From Trichosphaerium sp. ATCC 40318 (Eukaryota; Discosea; Flabellinia; Trichosidae): a stretch of 64,000 bases of DNA. Numbering within the stretch: position 1 is the first letter of the stretch; every line of letters begins with the position of its first letter. Under the pieces are notes generated by a model. The model was not told the DNA's origin. It was given only the letters and a program-made list of their open reading frames with translations, and did no database searches. The position numbers and the translations under genes are program-made. The stretch is from NCBI GenBank assembly GCA_038496445.1, contig JALMLS010000323.1, forward strand, positions 62,001 to 126,000, given 5' to 3'. Below are positions 44,056-55,190 of this stretch, one piece after another.

Positions 44056-45570
44056 TTACCATTCATAAACATAAGCATAAGAGAACACTTGACTCTTTGT
44101 TGGGTTTCCCACTTTGGTTCCATTATCATCAATACATTTCTGACCGTTAGAACCTGTTGTATCGCCGTTCCTCCATACTACAACAACATTACTATTTCTT
44201 TTTGTGTGGCACTTTTTTTTTGATACAAAAAAGGAATCTACATCCATCATGTTCAGCCCATCGTACCAAATGTAAAATTACTATTCCAAATAAGAGGATC
44301 TTCAAAGTGAAACCTATAAGCTGAAAAAGCGGCACTACCTGTGAAAGAAGTGATAAGGATCTTTCTTGTTTTTTGTAGTTTACTTATTTAGGTCTTTGTA
44401 CCTGTTGTTCTATCGATATGTGTAAGCCCAGATACAGGTAAATGGAATGTTCCAGCGTTGAAGTAGAAAGCAGAATCGAAATAATCTTCAGTTCCAGAGC
44501 TTTAACACAATTAGTAAAACAACATTGCGTGAAAAAAAAGCTGTGTAACAGAAGTCAACCTCAAGAGCATCTTTGGCTTTCCATCAATGTACGCTCTTAC
44601 ACAGCCCTACACGTACGTATGAGTACGCGGATTGAGTGGTTTTAAAGAAAAAAATAACAAGGGTAAACCCAATTAACGCACCTCAAGAAAGTTCAAGTTT
44701 TGTGATTTTACGACCATCATTACTCCAAATAACAGTCCTGATGATTTACTCTGCACTAGGTTTATCTTCTCCAATGGGTCGTAAGTGCCATTTATTTTGT
44801 AAACTTTCAAGTGTGCCCTATGCACTGTTAGAACATGAATTAAAAAAACCACGTGACTTACGTTGGTGGTACTGTAAAGCCTTCCACATGTATAGGAAAA
44901 TTTTCTGCTCCTCGTACAATAAACCAGTACTTTGCTTCTGGATCCGAAGCAGCTTGTTGTACGGTGACACGAAGAGAAGATTTAAACGGTATTTTAATGT
45001 CTACAAAGGGTAAAAAAAGCCATCAGAACAAAAAAAGAAAGAGTCAACACTTACTATTGTACACTCCACCCTGTGCTGCTGCCTGAAATAACTTGTTAAA
45101 GTGAGGGTTTTTTTATCTGTTCAGCACCTTTCCGATGAGTTCTGTTCCCCAAGGACTCTCTTTATCATCGAACCCAATACCAACTGACAAATCAAGAACA
45201 AGTTCAATAGTGTAGCTTGGGTCATCGTCAATGTAGAATCGAATAATGGCATTGTCAACTGTGGGACCTTTAAAAAAAAAAGTCAGAAAACTTTTCAGGC
45301 TGACCAGAAATTGTAGGTCTATGGTCATTTTCGTACTTCCTGTCATCCACCAATGGTTAATAGCGGCTCCATTAGATCCCTTTACGGTATACTTGAAGCT
45401 ATGGGTACATTAGAAAAGTTTTTCAGTTTAAAGCCAGCGTACACCGTTAGTTCTTCGTGTCCTAAGTTTGCTGCTGATACTGCTGTACCAAAAGCTTCTG
45501 GTATAGCACTATTAACCATAGTGGTTAATAATATAGAGATGTATAGTATAGTTATTGTCAAGAGACGCAT
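44056..45570 (-). CDS. Secreted DUF2961 / glycoside hydrolase family 172-like enzyme
   Basis: Starts with a signal peptide (MRLLTITILYISILLTTMVN). Then come NHWWMTG, GPTVDNAIIRFYIDDDPSYT and DLSVGIGFDDKESPWGTEL, which fit the DUF2961 pattern of a jelly-roll strand with a paired D and a following loop. Next are GGVYNS, IKIPFKSSLRVTVQQAA, KYWFIVRGAENFPIHVEG, LPVSGLTHIDRTTG and SAAFSAYRFHFEDPLIW, the last close to the typical SAYRxHxxDPIxF. GH172 members cleave unusual fructo- and arabinofuranosidic linkages in bacteria and fungi. About seven introns show it is established in this genome. Substrate unknown. Confidence 0.7.
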
Positions 45571-45776
45571 GCTAACGTTGGTAATTTACACGCTTTTTAT
45601 GTAAACGTGCACATGCTTTAAGCTACAAATGACACGTGCTACCAAAAAAAACCCAATAGATTCAGTGGTTGCTAAAAGCTCCTACAAACCGCTGACGCCA
45701 GCGCGATATTTAAGCATTTACAGCTGTCCAAGAGATTGATATTTCCGAATGCTAACTACATTTATTTTTTTACTTA

Positions 45777-46517
45777 CTAGCATCCAGAACAATTACAATC
45801 TGGTGGGCAAGTAATAAGACTATTCTCAACAAAGCAAGAGGTGTTACCAAATCCACAAATACTGTCACTGAGTTTACCAGACAAACGTGTGTCTGTTAAG
45901 TCCAAAAAGTGCAATGAAGGTGATTCAAGTACCCACTTTGGTAGCTCTCCATCCAAGTGGTTATTACATATTTCAAGCGAGTACAATGAGTACAAATTAT
46001 TCCAACTATCAGGTATATGACCATAGAAGTTATTGTAATCAAGGTTGATTTCTTCAAGAGACCATAACTCAGAGATAACTTCTGGTAAAGGTTGCTTTCC
46101 AAAATCATTTCTTTTCAGCCTTAGTATTCTAAGGCTCTCAAGGCCCTTGAGGAATGTGACATTACCAGACAGGGAATTGTCATCAAGCCACAGCTCAGTG
46201 ATCATACTCAACCTACCAAAACTCTCTGGAATAGTGCCGACCAGGTTGTTGTGGCGTAAATTGATTTGCAATCCACTTTTTAGCATGGAACAGCCAATAC
46301 CATGCCAAGTGCATGGGTTATCATTACTCTTGTCATTCCATCCTTTGTTTGTCCTCCAAAAGGGTCCTCCAGTTGCATCGTAGAATTGCCGCAAGATTCT
46401 TACTACTTCGTCATGTGAAGGGACTTCTCGGGTTTGTGTGGGTGTTACGATGTGTATTAGTGTGCACACGATAAATAACGAGCAAACAACTGATTTGAGC
46501 ATCTTAGGAGGTTCCAC
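45777..46517 (-). CDS. Secreted leucine-rich-repeat protein, plant/protist type
   Basis: One intronless frame of 246 codons. A signal peptide (KMLKSVVCSLFIVCTLIHIV) is followed by the cap LRQFYDATGGPFWRTNKGW with NPCTWHGIGC. Five or six plant-type LRRs follow: LRHNNLVGTIPESFGRL, LWLDDNSLSGNVTFLKG, LKRNDFGKQPLPEVISE, LDYNNFYGHIPDSWNN and CNNHLDGELPKWVLE. The C-terminus is cysteine-rich (ITCPPDCNCSGC) and has no membrane anchor or kinase, so the protein is probably secreted or wall-bound. The FYxATGGPxWxxNxGW cap is typical of protist and stramenopile LRR proteins. The ligand is unknown. Absence of introns is notable beside its neighbours. Confidence 0.8.
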   Translation of the reverse strand: MEPPKMLKSVVCSLFIVCTLIHIVTPTQTREVPSHDEVVRILRQFYDATGGPFWRTNKGWNDKSNDNPCTWHGIGCSMLKSGLQINLRHNNLVGTIPESFGRLSMITELWLDDNSLSGNVTFLKGLESLRILRLKRNDFGKQPLPEVISELWSLEEINLDYNNFYGHIPDSWNNLYSLYSLEICNNHLDGELPKWVLESPSLHFLDLTDTRLSGKLSDSICGFGNTSCFVENSLITCPPDCNCSGC

Positions 46518-46677
46518 AAGCTGTAAGTGTACGATTGCTATACTCTGTTTCGCACTGAATACAAGATGTATTGATTGTGGGACACAAAACCAACAGTTGC
46601 TTATGTGTAAAAAAAAAACTTAAATCGAAAATGAATTGGAGTTTTCATGTCTCCTAGATGCCCTTGACCAAAAACTT

Positions 46678-49600
46678 ATGAATGCAAATCCTTTGGCCAT
46701 TACCCTCCTCAGAGTTGCCTTGAAAGGTACAAATATGGCCAAGAATAAAATGAGAAGGTTGAAGTGAACGAGACTAATACAGACTTGTTTAATCAAAATT
46801 ACGGTATTTAATGCGCCTAAAGCAGGTGTAGGCTTTGCTATGGGATATGGTTAGTTTTTATCGGTTTTAACAACAAGAATACAAAGTCACTCGCTTTGCG
46901 CGTAAAATGCGTGCTTTGGCTAAGAGTGTAGCTGGTAAAGCCACACAGCGCTCAAAACAACCACAGGCAAAGCGAAAATTTTCTACAGGTACAAAAGCGC
47001 AATGAAGCGAACCTTCTACGCCCGTTTAAGTTATATATAACCTCACTCGCGCTTTTTACTAGCTCCAAAACCAAAATACCACTGGGATGATATTAGAACT
47101 CAAAGGCACTACTTTGAGAACCACATGGCTCCTGTACTTAATATAACCACACCAAATGATTGGTATAACGTCACAATTGAAAAAGCCAACGAAGCCGGCG
47201 CCAGAGGCATACTTAGGCGGTGAGTAACGCTAATACGCACGATAACTTCCGGTTAAAAACGCTTTGACAGTTCATACTCTATTGTACTCACCTGCTATCT
47301 TAAGGTATGGAGGATCATTGATTAGAGCGTTGGTAGCTATTTACCCGCATAAAAAATGGGATTTATGGCAGTTCAAGTAAGAATGAAACAGTAAACTTAC
47401 CGGATCCAACGGCTATTCACTTAGGTGTGTGCCCATGCATTATTGGGATAAAATAGAGCATCAACAACAAATCTTTGAAAACGCTGCTCGTTTTCTTCAA
47501 GTGATGGCACGTGCAGACAATTTTTTTGCTGAAGAACAAGTCTTTTGGTAATCATGAATATTAATGTGGTTTTACCTAGATTATGGAAGATTGGTATGCG
47601 ATTACAAAGATAGATCTCATCGAGAATGGCTGTGTAAGCGTCATACTTAACAAGTACGAAGGAGCGTTACCGATATGTATCCCTTACACAAGTTCAGATA
47701 CAATGGCTCAGTGTCACGTGCATTAAAGTCTGTTTTTCCTCAAATTAAATGGAAAAAAAAAAGATTCATGTACTGCCTTTTATTCTCGTGTTAGATGTAC
47801 CGGTCACTTATTTGTTTTCGTTTGTCTAGATATGTACCTTTGAATATAAATGAAAAATATAAAAGAGATATAGATGAATTAAACATTGTTGCAGAGAAAT
47901 TGGATATCAAAGTGTTAGATGACTGGCATGAAGTTAATGTCAAAGATGTTTTAGATATTGGCGGTGGTATAACTATTGCAAAGTGAGTACCATGGTTTTC
48001 TCATTATTACGCTTGGTGTTAACGAAATCAAGGCATGGAAGAAGCTTGCAAGCTGCCCTTCGACAGTTATTCCCAATGCACAATTGGCCTCCACTACACG
48101 AGTTAGTACTTGACTTTTTCTTTGAATACTTTTGTCTTATGTTGTTGTGCTTTAGGCTTAGCGAATGGGGTCACTGGAACGATGAAAATAACCAAAGATC
48201 TAGGTTAGAACGTATGGCATCAACTCACGGTATCAAGACATTAGATGATTGGTATGGTGCGCCTTACTCTGAGTTTATCAAGAGCGGTCTTGGGACTATA
48301 ATGAAGATGTACTTTGTTCTGGTTTTTACCTTTCTTGGTTCTTACCCTTTGTGTTTTTAGATACAGCTTTTCTGCTACAAGAATGTTAGCTTCATTATAT
48401 CCTGAATATCAATGGAAAGTATGGCTGTTCAAGTATGTGACAACGACATTATTGTAAATAGGTTTTATTAATAGCTATCATTAGGACTTCTGTTGAAGGT
48501 CATAAGCGTATTGAACTTGATAGGATTGGCCAAGAGCTTAATGTTAAAGTTCTTTGGGATTGGTATAATATACGCGGCGAGGATGTTCAGGCACATGGCG
48601 GTAATTACGTAACACAAAAGTACTACAAAATACCAATTCAGAACCTCATTTCATGTTTGTTCTTTCTCACAATTAGTTGATTTGTTTTCGTAGATTTAAC
48701 GGTTCCTTGTATGCAACTCTTGCTGATTCTTATCCTCACTTTGCTTGGAAACCATGGAAGTTCGTGTAAGTACTTGTCACATGTTGTTTCTTTTCCTAAT
48801 AGTTAAAACGATTTAGAACTGCTCCAATGAACTACTGGGCGGATACAAAGAATAAAAAGGCCTATACAAATTATGTTGCTAAGCGTTTAAATGTCAAGAC
48901 TTTAGAAGAATGGGATAGTATAAAAGCTAAAAAATTCAGACAAGAAGGAGGCGCTGGCATGCTGAGAGTGTACAGTCTTTCTGAACCAATTTTTTCGAAA
49001 AAAAAAAACTAAGACTACACTTCTAGGCATAACGATTCTCTTGGTTCTGCTCTTAAAGATCTCTACCCCGATTTTGCTTTCATTTTCAAGTACTAGTATT
49101 CCGTCGTTGCCTTTTTTTTCTTATGTGTGCACAGAGACAAGAAGGTAGTCCGCAAACCAGGTCACTGGAACAAGGAGAGGAATCAAATCACTTTTCTAAA
49201 ATCAGCAGCAAAATCTCTTAAAATTGATGATCCAGATAGCTGGTACAGCGACCTCATGCTTCGGTTAAAACACCTCACTTAGTTACTCACTTTATGTAAG
49301 GTATCGGATATCAGAGGCTCAGTTAGCAAGTGCTGGTGGTTCAGGTTTTTCGCAACACTTGCTTAATGCTTTGAGGCTACTTTATCCAAACTACTCTTGG
49401 GATCAGAACAACTTTGTAAACTCAAGTAAAAAGTCTAAGCAACGGTAAGTAGTTTACAGCATAATTCGAGGATGGCTTTAAAATAGAAACACTTTATTTG
49501 AGTTAAAGTATTGACAAGAAAGTTTAGGTGGATGTTGTCTTGTATAAAAAAACTATTTCCGTTTCACAGAATCGAAGAAGAACACTTTTTGGGATCACGT

Positions 49601-50101
49601 GAAGATTTTACAACTGCTTGCAGTGTTGACGTGTTTATACCTTCTTTTAATTTGGCGATTGAATATCAAGGTAAGCAGCAAGCACATCAAGTTGATTGTG
49701 CACATAACTAACTTTTGAATCAAAAAAGGTGAACATCATTACAGCGATATTTTCAAGTTTTCCATGCCGACTATGGTATTCAAAGCACGTGATATGGAAA
49801 AAATAAGTTTATGTAAAAAAGCAGGTTCGTATCTAAGCTAAATATTTGTTTTCGAGAAGACTGTATCAACATCTTTCTGTATTGAAACAAACTTTTTTTG
49901 TAACTATTCAACAAACGCTCATCTTGAAAAGGTATTACACTGATTGAGATTCCGTTTTGGTGGCGAGGTGATATTGAAACGCTTGCCGCTACTATTAGGC
50001 ATAGACTTCCTACCGTTGGATTGGATATGTACAAGGATGTTAAACCATTACTGCCTAAGGAATCATCAGAAGAAATACAGAATCTTCCAACAAGTACCTA
50101 A
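46678..50101 (+). CDS. Seven-repeat W-repeat protein with Vsr/DUF559-like nuclease; putative mitochondrial
   Basis: The longest member of the family. Seven W-repeats are visible, for example YHWDDIRTQRHYFE with NDWYNV, GHWNDENNQRSRLE with LDDWYGA, NYWADTKNKKAYTN with LEEWDSI and GHWNKERNQITFL with DSWYRI. The nuclease domain then has EEEHFLG, SVDVFIPSFNLAIEYQ, GEHHYSD, ARDMEKISLCKKAG and ITLIEIPFWWRGDIETLAAT, with Asp, Glu and His catalytic candidates intact. Introns fall at equivalent positions to the 4405-6704 gene (DSW|Y, EYQ|G, KKxG|I), so the two are true paralogues. Phase-matched exons from ATG 46678 give MNANPLAITLLRVALK. They run into a strongly basic region ending in KRKFST, a classic mitochondrial cleavage context. 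ATG 46907 is a shorter alternative start. About 17 introns. Confidence 0.8.
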
Positions 50102-51269
50102 ACCCTATTTTTCTGTGTTCCGCAGCTTTTTTAACTCCTTTGGTTTAGCGTTTTCAGCTCATATTATGACGCCCACTAGTTCAGCCAAATTAGGGGTTAT
50201 GAGTGCTTAGGTTGTGTTCAGAAAGGAGGATTTAAAATAAAATAAAATGTACAGTAAAGAAAAAGAGGATTAACTTGCGATTGGCATGGAACGCTAGTAA
50301 CAGCATTGCTAGTGCTCCTTCAAAAGAGAAACGGCATAAGGGATCTCTGAGACAAACCAAATGTTTAAAAAGGATGAGCTAAGGAGTCTGATAAAACATG
50401 TTTCAATCTCTCGTATTTTTGTGATTTGGCAAACAGCATACATCTTCAAGTGTGGCTAGAACTGGTGGTGTCACTACTGCTCACTTTATATCATGTTACA
50501 AATTAGGAAGTACATGAGCCCCTTTGCACTGTAGATATAATGGTATGTTAGACAAATACAGAAGAGAAACTCTCTAATACATCATCCGCTAGATAGTTTG
50601 TCACCTCTCTATTTTAGCGTCATATTGCGACAATACGAATTCATACTTGTTACACAATTTAGCTTGTGGTATTTGCGCGGAAATAGTTTGGAATGTGAAC
50701 AGGCTCATTGTCTTTTTTTCGGTTTTATTCTCACCAAAAAGAAATAACCGCAAGTGGTTTACTACCCTTGCACTCTCATTATTTGGTATATGTGGTTGTG
50801 TTGACACGTTATTATTTGCCCGCTATTGAAGAATACAGCGAATTCGTCATGTTATCGTAGCTTTTATTTTACTATTTTTGTAGTGCATCACATGTGATAC
50901 CGGACAATAAGTTTATGGCCTCCCGCGTATGTGATTTCATGCACGATTGTTGGTATATGTTACAACAGCTTGTAGGTTTTGCAGCTGTGAGCATCTGGTA
51001 TTGCTACTCTCTGGAAACCGCCGTCACTTCACTAAGGGTCACTAGCGCTAGAAAAGTTGCTAAGTTCTTGTAAAGCACATGTAAACAATAAGATACATCG
51101 CCATAACTTTGACTAGCGCTAGTTGCACTATTCCACGGTTTTATCAACAGCCCAAGAAATGTCACGTGATTCTTTATTTTGCTAAAAAACGCGAATTTTC
51201 CAACTAGCGCTGAAAAACAAGGAAAGTCATAAAATACATACAAGACCCAAAGCAACAACAGGTCCTGAA
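50102..51269. other. Intergenic region
   Basis: About 1.17 kb with no recognisable gene. The open frames here are short and overlap on opposite strands. It should hold the promoter of the GH12-like gene. The trinucleotide-rich repeat CTAGCGCT/AGCGCTAG recurs around 51040-51215 (ACTAGCGCTAG near 51041 and 51110; AACTAGCGCTG near 51200), just before that gene, and may be a regulatory motif. Confidence 0.45.
51038..51212. repeat. Short repeated palindromic motif CTAGCGCT
   Basis: Three copies of (A)CTAGCGCT occur within about 175 bp upstream of the secreted GH12-like gene, two of them as the palindrome CTAGCGCTAG. Such clustering suggests a binding site for a dimeric transcription factor; no factor is known. 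Confidence 0.45.
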
Positions 51270-52595
51270 ATGAAAACACTACTCTTAGCAAGTATTGCGT
51301 TATTCTTTGTCCTCCATTTTGGTAACATAAACACTGCTGAAGTATGCGCCAACTACGGTCAAGTCGATACTGCATCACGTGATCTCTATGTCCTAAACAA
51401 TGGATACAATATCGATGTATCTAAAGCGGATATTTGTTGTTGGCTAGATAACGGCAATCGATGGGGTGGAAGGATTGACTTTAAACAAACAACAGGTGGA
51501 GCAGGCGTTTCAATAATGTGGGGTAAATGGCCGTTTTCTGCTATTTGGACTACCGGTAGTTATCCTATACATATCAATGCAGTAGAACCACAATACAGCG
51601 AATGGAACTTTAACCTTGGTAGCACCTCAGTTTCTAACTGGAACATGTACGTTCAATTGTGTACTCTTCTTTTTTGTGCTATTTTATTACCTTTTGTCGG
51701 GTTTGATCACGTGCTGACATGTTTTTCAGGTTTTGGGAGATATGGACGCAACCATGTCCTACAGCTGATTGTATAAGACAAGTAGCAGGAGACGTTATGG
51801 TTCATCCTAGATACGGAGAAGTAAGTCTTGGACCAAAGTTTGGATCTGTAACTTTTGATGGTGTTTCATGGGATGTAGTAGCACAACCTCCAACAAATAC
51901 AAGATCATATTACATCGTACACTACTACCGCAGACCTCAAACAACACGTACAGGTACGTTGAAAGAGTTTTCTTACTTTCTTCTAATTCTCTCTTTGTAT
52001 AGGTCGTGTTAACCTTACACCTTTCTGGCGACATTCTAGAGACAACGGATGGGCTTCTGGATATGTCACTGGCATCACAGCTGGATTAGAAATGTCAAGA
52101 GGTCGTGGAAGTTTCACAACAACAAAATTTGTTTTGGATACAACACGTCCTACTGGATCTCCTCCACCGCCTATGTCATTTGTTCTCGATGGAAAACATC
52201 GTATGAGAGATACTTGGAATGGGCTGTACGCAACAGCTGCTACAAGAGTAAATTTTGCTCAAATGAAGGTGAACAATAAACTCTCGCATCCAAGGCAAAA
52301 GTTCTTCTTTGAAAAGATTAGTGGTGATAGATACAGGATAAAGAATGAATGGACTAATAAGTATATCAATGCAGCTAATGATGTTCAATGGACACCACTA
52401 AACGGTTCACCAAGCGCTGCAGGAACAGCAGCACAATGGGTAGCTCAGAAAATTGCAGGACAGAGGTATCGGTTCAGGAATGTCTGGAATGGCATGTACA
52501 TCACATCAAGCGCAAACAACGACCAGAAGCTGCAACAAGCATACTTGAACACAGCATGGACATCTCAAATATGGAATATTGAGGACGCTAACTAA
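51270..52595 (+). CDS. Secreted GH12-like glycoside hydrolase with C-terminal ricin-B-type lectin domain
   Basis: A signal peptide (MKTLLLASIALFFVLHFG) is followed by a beta-sandwich of GH12 type: YVLNNGYNIDVSKADICCW, WGGRIDFKQTTGG, SYPIHIN, WNFNLGSTSVSNWNMFWEIW, DVMVHPRYG, FDGVSWDVV, YYIVHYYRRP and ITAGLEMSRGRG. GH12 enzymes cleave beta-glucans such as cellulose and xyloglucan. The usual nucleophile motif EIMIW is DVMVH here, so Asp replaces Glu, while the acid/base Glu in AGLE is kept. The tail has two to three lectin-like units (YRIKNEWTNKYINA, YRFRNVWNGMYITS), probably for carbohydrate binding. Only two introns. The family call is from pattern, not identity, so moderate. Confidence 0.55.
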
Positions 52596-52707
52596 TGGAA
52601 AATCGTGCTTTTGTTTGTATACAATAAAAATACATCAATCATGCTCTTGAGTTTCTTTTACCTTTTAGTGCAATATATACAGTGTAGATAAGATCTAGAT
52701 CAAGGAA

Positions 52708-52756
52708 CATGACTTTTTGATCCGGTGCAATCTCGTTGAATAGTAGATAAACACAT
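52708..52756 (+). repeat. Upstream block shared with the first tRNA pair
   Basis: ATGACTTTTT and TCTCGTTGAATAGTAGATA are found at the same distance before both tRNA pairs (compare from 28586). The duplication therefore extends upstream of the tRNAs, or the block is a conserved Pol III element. Confidence 0.6.
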
Positions 52757-52827
52757 GGGACAATGGTGTAACGGAAGCACATGGCATTGAAGGTGCTGCA
52801 GTTCAGGTTCGATTCCTGGTTGTCCCA
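52757..52827 (+). tRNA. tRNA-Phe (anticodon GAA), second copy
   Basis: Differs from the copy at 28639 only at the end of the acceptor stem (TTGTCCC, a perfect pair, instead of TTGTCCT). The anticodon loop TTGAAGG is the same, and an 8-nt spacer again separates it from tRNA-Leu. Confidence 0.8.
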
Positions 52828-52835
52828 CATACGTT

Positions 52836-52923
52836 GCAGAGGTGCTCGAATTGGTTAATGAGGCTGCGTTAAGGACGCAGTGTGGTGTGTAACCACGTGT
52901 GGGTTCGAGTCCCACTCTCTGCA
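52836..52923 (+). tRNA. tRNA-Leu (anticodon AAG), second copy
   Basis: Same acceptor, D-arm and T-arm as the copy at 28718, but the anticodon stem is CTGCG/CGCAG with loop TTAAGGA, anticodon AAG. The variable arm is GTGGT/ACCAC and one base longer. A T-run terminator follows. It reads CUU (and CUC after A34 deamination), whereas the other copy reads UUG. Confidence 0.9.
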
Positions 52924-53140
52924 TTTTTTTGATTATGACAGAAAAAGCAAGTTTATTGACATTTGAACAAAATAACACAAGCGCGTTGGGAAGAACGATT
53001 TAAAAAGTTCGCAGTTTAACACATAAAATAGACGTTGAATCTTGGTAGCAACCATAAATTTGAAGCATTTTTAAACTGTTGGCAATACATATACAGAAGC
53101 AATAGAGTTTTATTATATTACAGGCCGACTAGGTCTATTC

Positions 53141-54779
53141 TTATGATCCTCCAGTAGAAAATTTAGATTGCAAAAACCCTGCCTCTTGCATTGCACGTTG
53201 ACGCCTAATTAAGATGTGAGAAAAAATCCAGCAAGGCATCTATGACGTTTAAAAAAAAACAAGAAAAAAGAAAAAAAAAAAGAAAACTGTTCAGGCACAC
53301 CTTGTCAAAAGGTGAACTCTGATAAGGCTTTTTGTTGTTGTTAATGTTAATAATCTTACTTCTTTGGATCTATTGTTCGTTTTATCAAATCTGTATCTCT
53401 ATCCCAGTAAGGCTTAGAAGCCAAGAATGGATTTTTTGGTTTTTTATCCTTTTTCTTTTTACTTTTCTTATGTCTTCTTTTATGCTTTTTATCTTTATGC
53501 CTCTTATGTTTATGCTTCTTATCTTTATGTTTCCGCCGTTTACTCTTTTTTCTTCTTCTATCACTATCACTACTACTGCTACTGCTCTCTGAGCTTGATG
53601 ACTCTGAGCTACTGCTTTCATCAGAGTCCTTATCTTTCTCTTCTAAATGCATTTCAAATAAAGATTTACTTCTATGTTTAGCCTAAGAAAAACATTTTAA
53701 CATAAAGAATACAAGCAATCACGAATAAAAAAAAACCAAAAAAATCAGATTTCTAATTTTTTTTCGTCTCATCACAGAACTTTACAGCTCGAATGAAAAT
53801 AATATTTTTATCACTAATAATAAAGCATAACATATTTTTGTGAGGAGGAGGAATACAAAAGAATTTGAATGAATGTTCTGTATATACACAATAATGTATT
53901 GACAAAAAAAAAAAAAAAGATCCACGAAATTGAATCTCAAGTGTCAAAGTGTCACTTTTTTTTTCGTTTTGACTAATTTTGTTAGCAATACAATTATTAC
54001 CACATTGAATATACAATAGAACTACTAGCGTTAACGTATATATTCGTTGCCTCACGGATAAAATAAAATAATAAAAAAAATGATATTTCTGTAAACTCGT
54101 ACATTGTACTGTTTAATTTCAGCTTCTTCACGCTCTCTCTTCTCTCTAGCTATACGTTCTGCAACCATTTTCTGTGCATCTCTAATAGACGTTGTTTCTT
54201 TTTGTCCTGGAGTTTTTGTCCATGCTTCAGCATCACGTTCACTAACACCAGACCTACTGAATCTTTTGACATTCTTTTGCATAATGTCTACAATAAAAGT
54301 AACAATTAATAACCGCAAACTCAATTATGAGGCTCTTTATCCATACCGAAATTAAGTGTTTTTCTTCTACCTTCTGGCATTTCTAACATCCATCCTTCGC
54401 GTGCTTTGGGTTTATGCTGAAACGGCAATTATTTTTCTTTTAACATTGAATATACGTACAAGAGACGCGTTAGGATCACCACGAAGCCGTGCCCAGTCAG
54501 CTGCTGTATTTTTTACTTCTGGTTTTTTAGTTACAGGTCTCAATAACTCGCTAAACGAAGGTCCTACTTGCTCTAAACCACCAATTAGCGGTTTTTGATA
54601 TAAAAACAACAAACCTTTCTCTCCTTTCGAAATTCGTCGTTTTTTGGGTTGTGGGGGCTTAGTATCGCTCGTATCATCTGATCCCTAACTTTATTAACGA
54701 AAGACGCCAGTAGTCGATCACGTACCGCGCCGAGCCTCAGCGGACCATCGTCGGGTTGCTTTCTTTTCTCTCCTTGCAT
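53141..54779 (-). CDS. GPALPP1: GPALPP1/DUF3752 protein with Ser-rich and Lys-rich tract
   Basis: A nuclear protein family of uncertain function, conserved from fungi to animals. The N-terminus (MQGEKRKQPDDGPLRLGAVR) leads to PLIGGLEQVGPSFSELLRP, ADWARLRGDPNASLV, the DUF3752 marks KAREGWMLEMPE and KRFSRSGVSERDAEAWTK followed by TPGQKE, and then a charged helix. Next comes a run of serines with acidic residues and a long Lys/Arg/His tract, then PKNPFLASKPYWDRDTDL. A final exon gives RQRAMQEAGFLQSKFSTGGS. The W-x-x-TP and the closing L-x-S-K/R-F-S-x-G match human GPALPP1, although the Ser/Lys tract is inserted here. Six or so introns. Confidence 0.75.
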
Positions 54780-55190
54780 TGCGAATAACCAAAAGAAGGA
54801 ATGACATAACCGTCAAGCGCATTCTCTCCTTAAACTAAATTTCCAATGTACGCGGTATTTCTGCGGTTACTCACTTGCTGAGAAACTCATATTGCTTTTA
54901 AATTTGTCCGTTGCCTCTCGTTACAAAAACATGGCTTCATTCTTGATGTTCACTCTACACTTTCTGCCTATGGACCTAAATATGCTTGGATCCAAGCCTA
55001 ATCGGTACATCAAGAATTGTTCCGTAAAAGGACTTTATTCATTGATTTCAATTCAAAAACACCACAATTGTAACGGACAGTTGTGACTTGTGTGGTAACT
55101 AGTTTATTATCTATCTACAAACACTTAAACACATACAATCGCTTGATAGCGATATACACACGGAGTCTCTCTAAGCACATGTATCAGGAT
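54780..55190. other. Intergenic spacer
   Basis: About 400 bp with no supportable gene, lying between the 5' end of the GPALPP1 gene and the orphan exon. One 64-codon open frame on the plus strand has no family resemblance. Confidence 0.35.

Noticed and set aside
52700-52978. Minus-strand frame across the second tRNA pair
   Set aside because: It is antisense to two tRNAs with full cloverleafs; database proteins with such tRNA-derived text are artefacts.
53332-53681. Open frames on the plus strand rich in Phe, Tyr and Leu
   Set aside because: They are the antisense of the Lys/Ser-rich tract of the GPALPP1 gene; the minus strand has the family motifs.
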